Position numbers and translations under genes: made by a program. DNA of 44,244 nucleotides from Bacteroidota bacterium (GTDB lineage Bacteria; Bacteroidota; Bacteroidia; Palsa-965). The DNA lies in assembly GCA_003153435.1 (NCBI GenBank), contig PLYR01000018.1, forward strand, positions 1-44,244, given 5' to 3'. Below the pieces are notes generated by a model. The model had not been told where the DNA came from and did not search any database. It worked only from the letters and a program-made list of their open reading frames with translations. Positions 25,020 to 34,494 of the stretch are shown here, piece after piece (positions within the stretch are counted from its first letter, which is position 1; the number at the start of each line of letters is the position of its first letter).

Positions 25020-26591
25020 TCAGAGCTTTTCTAAAACCTTCCTCATGCTGACCTTCTCCTCCACAATGGCTTTGAGCTGAGCTACAGCCACACGCTCCTG
25101 CAACATCGTATCGCGATAACGAATAGTAACCGTATTATCTTCCAGCGACTGTGGATCAACCGTGATACAGAAAGGTGTACCAATAGCATCTTGCCGGCGA
25201 TATCGCTTACCTATATTATCTTTTTCTTCCATCACACACATATGGTCGAAGCGGAGGAGGTCGAATATTTCTTTCGCTTTTTCAGGAAGTCCGTCTTTTG
25301 CCATTAAAGGAAACACCGCTACCTTAATAGGAGCGAGAAAGGGAGGTAGGTTAAGAACAACACGGGAATTATCTTCTTCCTTCCCGGTAGTTGCATTTAT
25401 GGTGCCCGGAAGTTTTTCTTCGGTATAGGCATTAGAAAGTAAGGCCAGAAACATGCGGTCTAATCCAATGGATGTTTCCACCACATAAGGCACATAACTT
25501 TGGTTTAGTTCCGGATCGAAGTACTGAAGCTTTTTGCCAGAGAACTGCTCATGTTGTTTCAGGTCGAAATCTGTTCTACTGTGAATGCCTTCCAGCTCTT
25601 TGAAACCAAAAGGAAATTCAAATTCAATATCACAGGCTGCATTCGCATAGTGAGCAAGCTTGATATGGTCGTGAAAACGATATTTTTTATCGGGTGTGCC
25701 CAAAGCCTTATGCCATTTAAGACGGGCCTCTTTCCAGTAGGCGTACCATTCCATTTCTGTTCCAGGGCGGACGAAGAACTGCATTTCCATTTGTTCAAAT
25801 TCCCGCATCCTGAAAATAAATTGACGTGCAACGATTTCATTCCGGAACGCTTTCCCGGTTTGAGCAATACCAAAAGGGATTTTCATCCGGCCTGATTTCT
25901 GAACATTCAGGAAGTTCACAAAAATCCCCTGTGCTGTTTCAGGGCGGAGGTAAATCACCGAAGAATCTTCCGAAACAGATCCCATGGCTGTTGAAAACAT
26001 CAGGTTGAACTGACGGACCTCTGTCCAGTTACGGCTGCCTGAAACCGGACAAACAATTTCACAATCCACTATAATCTGTCTCACTTCTCCAAGGTTGTTC
26101 TCTTCGAGTGCTTTTCGGAAACGGGTTTCAATTTCTTCTATCTTATGAATATGTTCGAGCACGCGGGGATTGGTCTGACGGAACATTTTCTCATCAAAGG
26201 TCTCACCAAAACGTTTGGCTGCCTTCTCCACTTCTTTGTCAATCTTTGCTTCAATCTTTGCCATGTGTTCTTCGATGAGCACATCAGCGCGGTATCTTTT
26301 CTTGGAATCTTTGTTGTCGATCAGGGGATCATTGAAAGCATCCACATGGCCGGAAGCTTTCCAGGTAGTAGGATGCATAAAGATGGCAGCATCAAGACCT
26401 ACGATATTCTCATGCATCTGAACCATTGATTTCCACCAATAGTCCCGGATATTCTTTTTTAATTCTACTCCGTTTTGTGCATAGTCATACACAGCACTGA
26501 GTCCGTCATAGATTTCGCTTGACTGGAAAATGAACCCATATTCCTTGGAATGGGAGATAACGTTTTTGAAATGATCTTCATTAGTAGCCAT
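25020..26591 (-). CDS. glyS: Glycyl-tRNA synthetase (homodimeric type)
   Basis: This enzyme charges tRNA-Gly. It is a class II synthetase of about 523 residues from the ATG at 26591 (a TTG three codons earlier is less likely). Motifs include SVIYLRPETAQGIFVNFLNV, KIPFGIAQTGKAFRNEI, the motif 2-type FRMREFEQMEMQFF, and VVETSIGLDRMFLALL as motif 3. The C-terminal anticodon-binding domain carries the usual KEIFDLLR and IGKRYRRQDAIGTPF segments. It starts 33 bases after the porin gene on the same strand. Confidence 0.95.
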   Translation of the reverse strand: MATNEDHFKNVISHSKEYGFIFQSSEIYDGLSAVYDYAQNGVELKKNIRDYWWKSMVQMHENIVGLDAAIFMHPTTWKASGHVDAFNDPLIDNKDSKKRYRADVLIEEHMAKIEAKIDKEVEKAAKRFGETFDEKMFRQTNPRVLEHIHKIEEIETRFRKALEENNLGEVRQIIVDCEIVCPVSGSRNWTEVRQFNLMFSTAMGSVSEDSSVIYLRPETAQGIFVNFLNVQKSGRMKIPFGIAQTGKAFRNEIVARQFIFRMREFEQMEMQFFVRPGTEMEWYAYWKEARLKWHKALGTPDKKYRFHDHIKLAHYANAACDIEFEFPFGFKELEGIHSRTDFDLKQHEQFSGKKLQYFDPELNQSYVPYVVETSIGLDRMFLALLSNAYTEEKLPGTINATTGKEEDNSRVVLNLPPFLAPIKVAVFPLMAKDGLPEKAKEIFDLLRFDHMCVMEEKDNIGKRYRRQDAIGTPFCITVDPQSLEDNTVTIRYRDTMLQERVAVAQLKAIVEEKVSMRKVLEKL

Positions 26592-26624
26592 AGGTGGCAA
26601 AAATAAGAAAAAAGCGGGAAGGAA

Positions 26625-27974
26625 TCAGAACTCTACATGCGCCCGAAGCCCCCAGACATTCACAGGTCCGCGATCACGATTGTAGGCAGGGTTCTGGATA
26701 TACTGATAATCTGCGCTGAACCAGAGTGATTTGGTGATCTGACAGCTATAAAAGGTTTCGAAGGTCTCTTCAGAACCATAATGAGGAAGCTGTCCATCTC
26801 CAATCATGAATCCGTACCCTCCATAATTAAGAAAATCCCAATGATCCTTAGAAAGGTCGTTGACCAGAAAGGCAGCTCCGAAAACATCATTCGGACGCTT
26901 CCATTTCTTTCCTTTAATGCTGATTCCTGCACTGAAGCTTTGATCAATTTCAGCAAATTCCCAGGAGGCTGTTTTCCCATCATTCCAGCTGAAACGAAGA
27001 AAGGCGGTAGCATTCTCACTAAGCTGTTGTTCCCCGTTGATGCCGAAACCGTATTTTAGTCCTTTATAGGTAGTCAGGCTATTCACATTCATGGTGGTAT
27101 CTGTTCCGTTCAGTTTGGCGGTGATGGCATCCTGATAAACACCTGCATGATCTACATTGTGGAAGAGGAGGAGGCGAATGGCCCCTTTCTTGTCATTTTT
27201 GAGCTTCCAGTCTTTTTCCAGCTCCATTGTTTCTCCCCTTGAATGTGCAATATCCGTATTCATAGTTTCTCCGTTAGCCTCTGTTGACATTAGAGTTTCT
27301 CCATATCGTATAGCATAGGAAGGGGTTACCAGTTCCAGTACAACGCCTTCGGTATAACCCCTGGTATTGGCTGGATAATCCCAGGCTCCGTTGTTCATGA
27401 GGCCCCAATTCATAAACTGCTTTCTGGGGTCGTGGCTTACACTATTATTATCGAACATATCGGCGAGTGAAATTTTACCTGCTGTAATGGTCAGACGGCG
27501 GGAGGGTACGCATTCCCCACCCAGCTGGTTTGAACAGGCATCCAAAGTATCGTTTCCGTGGATTTTGTTCAGGGAGATATGTTGACGAATAAAGAGCCTG
27601 GCCAGATATAAGGTAGGGGAGGGATCCCCAATCCGGAATGTTTCACCGTTCGGGAAGCCTGCCACACCAAGGGTACTGCTTACTCCTTTACCTCCGGCCA
27701 CTTCCGGGTTAAAATAGATACTGGCTCCTTTCCAGAGCTTTCGTCCGAGATAGAGGGTGGAGGTGAGGGAAAAAGCTTGCTCTGCATTCGGATTCAGGCT
27801 GTTTTTGCCGGAATAAGGGGCATTAAAATTGCCATGTCCCTGCTCAACATTCGTATACTGGAAGTGATAGGTCCATTTTTCGGAAGACTTAAGCAGGTTC
27901 AGGCTGTCGCTTCGCTGGGCTTTTAGGCCAATGGAGCAAATCATAATGGCAACACAGAAGATCCCTTTCCTCAT
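26625..27974 (-). CDS. Carbohydrate-selective porin (OprB-like) outer membrane protein
   Basis: This 449-residue protein has a signal peptide (IFCVAIMICSIGLKAQ) and alternating aromatic beta-strands ending in a terminal Phe (VWGLRAHVEF), typical of outer membrane barrels. Segments such as NPEVAGGKGVSSTLGVAGFP, GKISLADMFDNNSVSHDPR and WFSADYQYIQNPAYNRDRGP match what I know of the OprB-like porins. It should allow sugar or small-molecule uptake across the outer membrane. A good -7 element precedes it. Confidence 0.8.
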   Translation of the reverse strand: MRKGIFCVAIMICSIGLKAQRSDSLNLLKSSEKWTYHFQYTNVEQGHGNFNAPYSGKNSLNPNAEQAFSLTSTLYLGRKLWKGASIYFNPEVAGGKGVSSTLGVAGFPNGETFRIGDPSPTLYLARLFIRQHISLNKIHGNDTLDACSNQLGGECVPSRRLTITAGKISLADMFDNNSVSHDPRKQFMNWGLMNNGAWDYPANTRGYTEGVVLELVTPSYAIRYGETLMSTEANGETMNTDIAHSRGETMELEKDWKLKNDKKGAIRLLLFHNVDHAGVYQDAITAKLNGTDTTMNVNSLTTYKGLKYGFGINGEQQLSENATAFLRFSWNDGKTASWEFAEIDQSFSAGISIKGKKWKRPNDVFGAAFLVNDLSKDHWDFLNYGGYGFMIGDGQLPHYGSEETFETFYSCQITKSLWFSADYQYIQNPAYNRDRGPVNVWGLRAHVEF

Positions 27975-27991
27975 AAAATGGAATTTGCCGC

Positions 27992-27999
27992 CAAAGATA
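27992..27999 (-). promoter_or_regulatory. -7 element of the porin gene
   Basis: On the minus strand TATCTTTG matches TAnnTTTG exactly, 17 bases before the ATG. No clear TTG lies at the usual distance. Confidence 0.4.
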
Positions 28000-28081
28000 G
28001 ATTTTAATTTTCCACAGTCATCCCAAAACAGGAATTGGATAGTTTAATCAGGTAACTTTACGATCCTTAAAAAAAGCCCCC

Positions 28082-28669
28082 ATGATAGCAGTAGGCAAGA
28101 CCCTGATATCCGAAGATATTCTGGAAAAAAAATTTGTTTGTGACCTCCAAGCCTGTAAAGGAGCCTGCTGTGTAGCAGGAGATTCAGGTGCACCTCTAGC
28201 CAAAGAGGAGCTAGAGATCCTGGAAAAGATCTGGCCGATTGTCAAACCCTATGTGCCTGCAAGCGGAGTTAAAGCCATTGAGAAGCAGGGTACATGGGTA
28301 GTCGACAGTGATGGCGATGATACCACCCCTCTGATGGATGGGAAGCATTGTGCCTATACTTTCTTTGAAAAAGACGGTACCGCCAAATGTTCCATTGAAA
28401 AGGCCTGGCTCGACGGAAAAATCAAATTTAAGAAGCCGATCTCCTGTCACCTTTATCCCATAAGGGTTAAGGAAACAAAAGCCGGTGATATCCTGAACTA
28501 CGACCGGTGGGACCTCTGTAAGCCAGCATGCAAGTGTGGTGAGAAACTGGATGTCCCTGTTTATAGATTCCTCAAAGGGCCTCTAGAAAGAAAATACGGT
28601 AAACAGTGGTTTAGAGACCTCGAACATGCTGCTGAAGGGCATGAAAAAGTGAAGAAGGCTTCGCGGTAA
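28082..28669 (+). CDS. DUF3109 family protein
   Basis: This 195-residue Cys-rich protein has CDLQACKGACCVAGDSGAPL near the N-terminus, HCAYTFF and AKCSIEKAWLDGKI, then SCHLYPIRV and DLCKPACKCGEKL. The arrangement of about ten cysteines is that of DUF3109, a conserved Bacteroidota family related to the zinc/iron-sulfur-type YkgJ cluster proteins. Its biochemical role is not known. It is divergent from the porin gene and stands alone. Confidence 0.8.
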   Translation: MIAVGKTLISEDILEKKFVCDLQACKGACCVAGDSGAPLAKEELEILEKIWPIVKPYVPASGVKAIEKQGTWVVDSDGDDTTPLMDGKHCAYTFFEKDGTAKCSIEKAWLDGKIKFKKPISCHLYPIRVKETKAGDILNYDRWDLCKPACKCGEKLDVPVYRFLKGPLERKYGKQWFRDLEHAAEGHEKVKKASR

Positions 28670-29024
28670 GCTACATAATTATTCTTCAACAAATCAATAT
28701 TCCATAATTTATTTAAAGAAAAAATTACACACAAGTCATTTGCCCGTCAAACTGTTTATTTATTGGACATTCAGAATTTAATTAACATTTCGACGAAAAT
28801 TCTCATGTTAAAAACTTAGGGGAATTGTTAATTCAATAGACTTGACTCGTTCCGGTTTTTAAACAAGATTTGTAAACCGTTAATCGCCAATTCCGCTTCA
28901 ATTCACGCATACAAGGTAAATGGTTGATTTATCAGGGTTTAACGACAAATGGTTTTTGGTTTTTGAAAATTATAGAAGTAACGGTTTTTCGGATACGAAT
29001 TTTAACGCAGGAGGTATTTAAATT
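28670..29024. other. 355-base leader region before nrdB
   Basis: There is no gene here. Visible features are a seven-base inverted repeat TTAACAT/ATGTTAA (28782-28788 and 28805-28811) and several TTTGTAAACC- or GGTTTTT-like runs. A strong ribosome binding site AGGAGG (29009-29014), ten bases before nrdB, is unusual for this phylum. I find no clear NrdR box or cobalamin-riboswitch core. Confidence 0.45.
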
Positions 29025-29996
29025 ATGACAGGTATTGAACCCATATTACAAGAAAATAAAGATCGTTTTGTTCTTTTCCCGATTGGACACAAAGAAATGT
29101 GGGAAATGTATAAAAAGGCCGAGGCCAGTTTCTGGACTGCAGAAGAAATTGATCTGAGTGCCGACAATGCCGATTGGGAGAATAAGCTCAATAAGGATGA
29201 AAAGCACTTTATTAAGCATGTACTTGCGTTCTTCGCTGCCAGTGATGGCATCGTAAATGAAAACCTGGCTGTACACTTTATGCGTGAAGTTCAGTATCCG
29301 GAAGCCCGTTGCTTTTATGGTTTCCAGATTATGATCGAGAATATCCACTCCGAAACCTATTCCTTACTCATAGATACTTATATCCGAGATCCTAAAGAGA
29401 AGCATGATCTTTTTCATGCTATCGATACTGTTCCCTGCGTCAATGAAAAAGCACAGTGGGCCATGCGCTGGATCAATAATGGATCTTTTGCTGAAAGACT
29501 GGTGGCTTTTGCAGCGGTGGAAGGTATTTTCTTCTCTGGCAGCTTCTGCTCCATCTTCTGGCTTAAGAAAAGAGGACTGATGCCTGGCCTTAGTTTCTCT
29601 AATGAATTGATCTCCCGTGATGAAGGCCTGCACTGCGACTTCGCATGCCTCCTTTACTCGCAACTTACACATAAGCTACCTCAGTCGCAGGTAACCGATA
29701 TCATCACCAATGCGGTGGTTATAGAAAAAGAATTCGTCTGCAGCGCCCTGCCTGTACGTCTTATTGGCATGAATTCAGACAGTATGTGCCAATATATTGA
29801 ATTCGTGGCTGACCGCCTGCTCGTAGCACTCGGTTGTCCGAAAGCATATAATGCAACAAATCCATTTGATTTTATGGAAATGATTTCCTTACAAGGGAAA
29901 ACAAACTTCTTTGAAAAGCGCGTTGCTGAGTACAAAAAATCAGGAGTAGGGAATACGAATGAAGCGCAAAAGTTCAGTCTCGAAGAAGATTTTTAA
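29025..29996 (+). CDS. nrdB: Ribonucleotide reductase class Ia, small subunit
   Basis: This subunit holds the di-iron tyrosyl radical used to make deoxynucleotides. The 323 residues show [13 protein letters not shown] with iron ligands Glu105 and His108 and the radical Tyr112, spaced as in E. coli R2. [11 protein letters not shown] supplies the later ligands, and the C-terminal tail FSLEEDF docks on the large subunit. It precedes nrdA by 156 bases. The strong AGGAGG site suggests high translation. Confidence 0.95.
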   Translation: MTGIEPILQENKDRFVLFPIGHKEMWEMYKKAEASFWTAEEIDLSADNADWENKLNKDEKHFIKHVLAFFAASDGIVNENLAVHFMREVQYPEARCFYGFQIMIENIHSETYSLLIDTYIRDPKEKHDLFHAIDTVPCVNEKAQWAMRWINNGSFAERLVAFAAVEGIFFSGSFCSIFWLKKRGLMPGLSFSNELISRDEGLHCDFACLLYSQLTHKLPQSQVTDIITNAVVIEKEFVCSALPVRLIGMNSDSMCQYIEFVADRLLVALGCPKAYNATNPFDFMEMISLQGKTNFFEKRVAEYKKSGVGNTNEAQKFSLEEDF

Positions 29997-30152
29997 AAAA
30001 TAATTTAAGAGTGCCCGATTGCCTTGCGTTGGCTCAATTCTGCAAACGCACAGGATGTTTAGCCTCCAGTATGAAGCTTTCGGACCAGGTGTTTACAATA
30101 TTTAAAAACAAAGGCAATTAAAAAAATCAACGAACCTCAAAATTCCCCGTTT

Positions 30153-32540
30153 ATGTACGTAATCAAAAGAGACGGTAACCGCGAATCTGTGAAATTTGAT
30201 AAGATCACCGCGCGTATCCAGAAACTCAGCTATGGACTCGACCCTATTCATGTAAACCCGGTTGCAGTAGCCATGAAAGTAATAGATGGGATCTATGAAG
30301 GGGTATCAACCTCCGAGCTCGATAACCTGGCTGCTGAAACTGCTGCCTCACTCACTGCGAAACACCCGGATTATGCACTGCTTGCATCCCGCATCGCCGT
30401 ATCTAACCTGCATAAAAACACAAAGAAGTCGTTTTCACAGACCATTGCCGACCTCTACAATTATATGGACCCGAAGACCGGGGCAAAGGCTGCACTCATT
30501 GCCGATGATGTGTACGAGATTGTCACCAACAATGCTCAAGAACTGGATTCGACAATCATTTATGACCGCGACTTCGGTTACGATTACTTCGGTTTCAAAA
30601 CGCTGGAGCGCTCCTACCTGCTTAAATTACATGGTAAGGTAGCAGAACGCCCACAGCATATGATTATGCGTGTAGCTGTTGGAATCCATAAAGACGATAT
30701 CGCGGCCGCCATCGAAACGTATAACCTCATGAGTGAGCGTTGGTTCACACACGCTACACCTACATTGTTCAACGCCGGTACTCCTAAACCACAGATGTCA
30801 TCTTGCTTTCTGCTTGCCATGAAAGACGACAGCATCGACGGTATCTATGATACCCTGAAGAACTGCGCCAAGATTTCACAAAGCGCAGGAGGTATCGGTC
30901 TGAGCATACACAATATCCGCGCAACAGGTTCTTATATTAAAGGCACGAATGGAACTTCCAACGGGATCATCCCTATGCTGCGTGTCTTTAATGATACCGC
31001 ACGTTACGTAGACCAGGGCGGAGGAAAACGTAAAGGTTCTTTCGCTATCTACCTCGAACCCTGGCATGCCGATGTATTCGAATTCCTGGACCTGCGTAAA
31101 AACAACGGTAAAGAAGAAATGCGTACCCGCGACCTCTTTACAGCACTCTGGATCTCTGATCTGTTCATGAAACGTGTGGAAGAAAACGGCAAGTGGTCAC
31201 TCTTCTGCCCCAATGAAGCACCCGGACTGTCTGACTGCTGGGGAGAAAAATTTGAAGAACTCTATACAAGCTACGAGCAAGCCGGAAAAGCCCGTAAGAC
31301 TATTGAAGCCCGTGACCTCTGGAATAAGATCCTCGAGTCTCAGGTAGAAACTGGAAATCCATACATGCTCTTCAAAGATGCCTGTAACGGTAAGAGCAAC
31401 CAACAAAACCTCGGTACTATCAAATCTTCCAACCTCTGTACAGAGATTATGGAGTACACCGATGCCAATGAAGTAGCGGTTTGTAACCTGGCTTCCATTG
31501 CTCTTCCAAGATTTGTAATCGATGGAAAGTTCGATCATCAGCGGTTGTTCGAGATTACCTATGTGGTGACTAAGAATCTGAACAAGATTATCGACCGTAA
31601 CTACTATCCTGTACCAGAAGCCCGTCGCAGCAATATGCGTCACCGTCCGATCGGTATCGGTGTACAGGGACTTGCCGATGCATTCATCCTCATGCGTTAT
31701 GCCTTTGATTCTCCGGAAGCCCAGGAGCTTAACAAAGAAATTCATGAGACGATCTACTATGCATCTATGACTGCATCCAAAGATATCGCCAAGATTGAAG
31801 GCGCTTACGAAACCTTCCCTGGGTCACCGGTATCCAAAGGCATCTTCCAGTTCGATATGTGGGGTGTAACGCCAAGCGACCGTTGGGAATGGAATGTACT
31901 GAAAGAAGAGGTGAAGACCCATGGAGTGCGTAACTCCCTGCTGCTTGCGCCGATGCCTACAGCTTCTACTTCACAGATCCTTGGAAACAACGAATGTTTC
32001 GAGCCCTATACCAGCAATATCTATGCACGTCGCGTATTAAGCGGAGAATTTGTGGTGGTGAATAAACACCTCCTGAAAGACCTCGTGAAGCTGGGTATCT
32101 GGAATGACAAACTGAAAAATAAAATCATCGCAGCAAATGGATCTGTACAGGATATCGATGAAATCCCGGCGAACGTAAAAGAGATTTACAAAACTGTTTG
32201 GGAAATCAAGATGAAAACCATCATCGATATGGCAGCCGACCGCGGAGCTTATATCTGTCAGAGCCAGAGTCTGAATCTTTTTGTGCAGGAGCCGAACTTT
32301 GCAAAGCTTACTTCCATGCACTTCTATTCCTGGAAGAAGGGACTAAAGACAGGTATGTACTATCTCCGGACCAAAGCAGCTGCGGATGCTATCAAATTTA
32401 CAGTGGAAGCACAGGAAGCAGCACCGAAAGAAATACTCGGCAATGAAGATGAACTCATTGTAGAACGCAATGCGGTTATCAGCAGCGAAGTTTCCTGCTC
32501 TCTGGATAACCCGGATGCCTGCGAGGCTTGCGGATCTTAA
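30153..32540 (+). CDS. nrdA: Ribonucleotide reductase class Ia, large subunit
   Basis: This is the catalytic subunit reducing ribonucleoside diphosphates. The 795 residues begin with an ATP-cone ([20 protein letters not shown]), so activity control by dATP is expected. Active-site features include [10 protein letters not shown] near residue 215, [11 protein letters not shown] and [12 protein letters not shown], and the thioredoxin-facing C-terminal cysteines [21 protein letters not shown] fits the radical-transfer and substrate-binding loop. A terminator follows. Confidence 0.96.
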   Translation: MYVIKRDGNRESVKFDKITARIQKLSYGLDPIHVNPVAVAMKVIDGIYEGVSTSELDNLAAETAASLTAKHPDYALLASRIAVSNLHKNTKKSFSQTIADLYNYMDPKTGAKAALIADDVYEIVTNNAQELDSTIIYDRDFGYDYFGFKTLERSYLLKLHGKVAERPQHMIMRVAVGIHKDDIAAAIETYNLMSERWFTHATPTLFNAGTPKPQMSSCFLLAMKDDSIDGIYDTLKNCAKISQSAGGIGLSIHNIRATGSYIKGTNGTSNGIIPMLRVFNDTARYVDQGGGKRKGSFAIYLEPWHADVFEFLDLRKNNGKEEMRTRDLFTALWISDLFMKRVEENGKWSLFCPNEAPGLSDCWGEKFEELYTSYEQAGKARKTIEARDLWNKILESQVETGNPYMLFKDACNGKSNQQNLGTIKSSNLCTEIMEYTDANEVAVCNLASIALPRFVIDGKFDHQRLFEITYVVTKNLNKIIDRNYYPVPEARRSNMRHRPIGIGVQGLADAFILMRYAFDSPEAQELNKEIHETIYYASMTASKDIAKIEGAYETFPGSPVSKGIFQFDMWGVTPSDRWEWNVLKEEVKTHGVRNSLLLAPMPTASTSQILGNNECFEPYTSNIYARRVLSGEFVVVNKHLLKDLVKLGIWNDKLKNKIIAANGSVQDIDEIPANVKEIYKTVWEIKMKTIIDMAADRGAYICQSQSLNLFVQEPNFAKLTSMHFYSWKKGLKTGMYYLRTKAAADAIKFTVEAQEAAPKEILGNEDELIVERNAVISSEVSCSLDNPDACEACGS

Positions 32541-32561
32541 TGAAATTGCATATATAGTGAG

Positions 32562-32594
32562 AAGCCCCGGACACATAATCTGGGGCTTTCTTTT
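32562..32594 (+). terminator. Terminator after nrdA
   Basis: AAGCCCCGGA pairs with TCTGGGGCTT (one G-T pair) around a short loop, followed by a T-rich run, 22 bases after the stop. Confidence 0.8.
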
Positions 32595-32689
32595 TATCCC
32601 ACCTTTACCCTCGGGTAACAAGCAGATTGTCAAATGCGGCGAATGAATTTGAATCTTGACTATCTTTACCACATCAATTACCATCACCC

Positions 32690-32941
32690 ATGACCGAATC
32701 ATTCAAAGACCGGAGGGACCGGGAAGGAATTCATAAAATCCTCACCGAGAGCATCCAGATTAAAGGATCTATTCCGGAAGCCAGAAAGGCTTTTGATGAA
32801 AGCTGGATTGACCTGATTAAAAACTATAAATCTGCACAGGGTCCGATGTTTAATGTACATGTGGTAAGAGAATACCTGGAGGAGAAAGGCTGCTCCAGTC
32901 ATACCATTGAAGAGTTTATCCGCACTTATTTCAGTATCTGA
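32690..32941 (+). CDS. Small conserved-looking protein of unknown function
   Basis: This is an 83-residue soluble, mostly helical protein (RDREGIHKILTESIQIKGS, then EEKGCSSHTIEEFIRTYFSI). It has no signal peptide and no motif I recognise. It sits alone between nrdA and the esterase gene with clean flanks, and its codon use resembles the neighbouring core genes, so I think it is real. Confidence 0.6.
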   Translation: MTESFKDRRDREGIHKILTESIQIKGSIPEARKAFDESWIDLIKNYKSAQGPMFNVHVVREYLEEKGCSSHTIEEFIRTYFSI

Positions 32942-33034
32942 GTAAAGAGGCCAGAGAATCAGGCCAGATGCTTTTATCATTCCAGACCAGGGGAGATCAT
33001 TTACACTCCCTGAAATTCTGCAAGAATATTAAAG

Positions 33035-34291
33035 ATGAGCCGATCCGCATTCCGTCTTTTAAAGGCCAGCCATTTTTCTCTCCTGCTATTTTTGTGTTGC
33101 TTCTTCGTATGGAATATGAATGCGCAGATCTTACAGAAGGTAGAAGATTTTGGAGAGAACCCCGGAAACTTAAGGATGTTTTTTTATCAACCCCCACAAT
33201 CGTCTACCCCAGCCGGAAAGAAGATGCCGCTGGTTGTCGTGTTGCATGGATGTACACAAAGTGCTGGCGTCATCGCCGCACAAACAGGATGGAATAAACT
33301 GGCAGATGAATATGGGTTCATGGTCATCTATCCCCAGCAAAAAATGATTAACAATCCGGAAATGTGTTTCTGCTGGTACAGGAGGAAAGATATTACTGCA
33401 GGCAAAGGAGAAGATGAGTCGATCATGGAGATGATCCGGTATGTCAAAGCTCATGTCAACATTGATTCCAGCCGGGTATTTATTACAGGCCTTTCAGCAG
33501 GTGCCTGTATGAGTGTGGCGATGATGGCAACCCATCCGGAGACATTCAATGCGGGAGCAATCTTTGCCGGTGTTCCTTATAAAGCCGCGCTGGATCCTTT
33601 TACGGCCTGCCTCCTGATGCCGGGATGGATCCATAAATCTCCCAACAAATGGGCACTCAAGATAACCAAACAAAATCCAGGGTTTCAAGGCTCTTATCCC
33701 AGGATGATTATTTATCAGGGAAAGAATGATCCCATTGTCAACAGGAGGAATGGAGTAGAGCTGGTGAAGCAGTGGACCCGGCTGCATCGGGTAGCTCTCG
33801 ACCCCTCCGAAACCATTATGCATTTTGCCGGAACAAGGGACATAGAACGGCAGAGTTTTCGGAATGAGCAACATCAGGAACAGGTGGTGTTTTATAAGAT
33901 CAACCATTTAAGCCATGCATACCTTATTAATCCAGGGCATTGCATCAATGAAGGTGGGAAGAGAGGCATCTATTCGAAAGACAAGAATTATTTTTCTACC
34001 TGGTGGACCGCAGTCGACTTTGGTTTAACCAATGCACAACATATAGAAGGCAAGCCAACGGTGGAGAGCGAAGAAAAAAATCTGGAATTTTCGGTCCCCC
34101 TTCATGAGCAATCTACTTACAACTGGACCTATCCCGGCGATTGCAAAGTGGTGAGCGGGCTGGGAACCTACCGACTGGTTCTGGACTGGGGGAGTCAGGA
34201 AGGAACTATAAGCGTAGAAGAAACCACTGCTACCGGATGTCGTCTGCCATCCCTGCCTCTAAAAGTTTATCTGCTGAAAAAGACTCCTTAA
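33035..34291 (+). CDS. Secreted esterase of the PHB depolymerase family
   Basis: This 418-residue protein has a signal peptide (FSLLLFLCCFFVWNMNAQ) and an alpha/beta hydrolase of the PHB-depolymerase/LpqC type. Oxyanion-region LVVVLHGCTQSAGV lies near residue 65, and the nucleophile elbow ITGLSAGACMS holds Ser154. FPHA-like IYQGKNDPIVNRRNG carries the Asp, and INHLSHAYLIN holds the likely catalytic His. About 100 extra C-terminal residues form a small beta domain. It probably cleaves esters of polymers or feruloyl-type substrates outside the cell; the exact substrate cannot be read from sequence. Confidence 0.8.
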   Translation: MSRSAFRLLKASHFSLLLFLCCFFVWNMNAQILQKVEDFGENPGNLRMFFYQPPQSSTPAGKKMPLVVVLHGCTQSAGVIAAQTGWNKLADEYGFMVIYPQQKMINNPEMCFCWYRRKDITAGKGEDESIMEMIRYVKAHVNIDSSRVFITGLSAGACMSVAMMATHPETFNAGAIFAGVPYKAALDPFTACLLMPGWIHKSPNKWALKITKQNPGFQGSYPRMIIYQGKNDPIVNRRNGVELVKQWTRLHRVALDPSETIMHFAGTRDIERQSFRNEQHQEQVVFYKINHLSHAYLINPGHCINEGGKRGIYSKDKNYFSTWWTAVDFGLTNAQHIEGKPTVESEEKNLEFSVPLHEQSTYNWTYPGDCKVVSGLGTYRLVLDWGSQEGTISVEETTATGCRLPSLPLKVYLLKKTP

Positions 34292-34494
34292 GGTCTGTAT
34301 ACATTCCTTGAATTTGCAAACGATCTATAGTATTTCATCCTTATTATTTAATTCTTATCTATCTGAAAGATAATTAATTGAATGTTTTGATATGTGGTCT
34401 TCCCAAGTTTAGATTCCCTAACTTGCATAGCATGATGGTACTATTGAGAATTAACACCTCCATAACTTAGTAGAAACTAAACAGAAGCCAAAAG

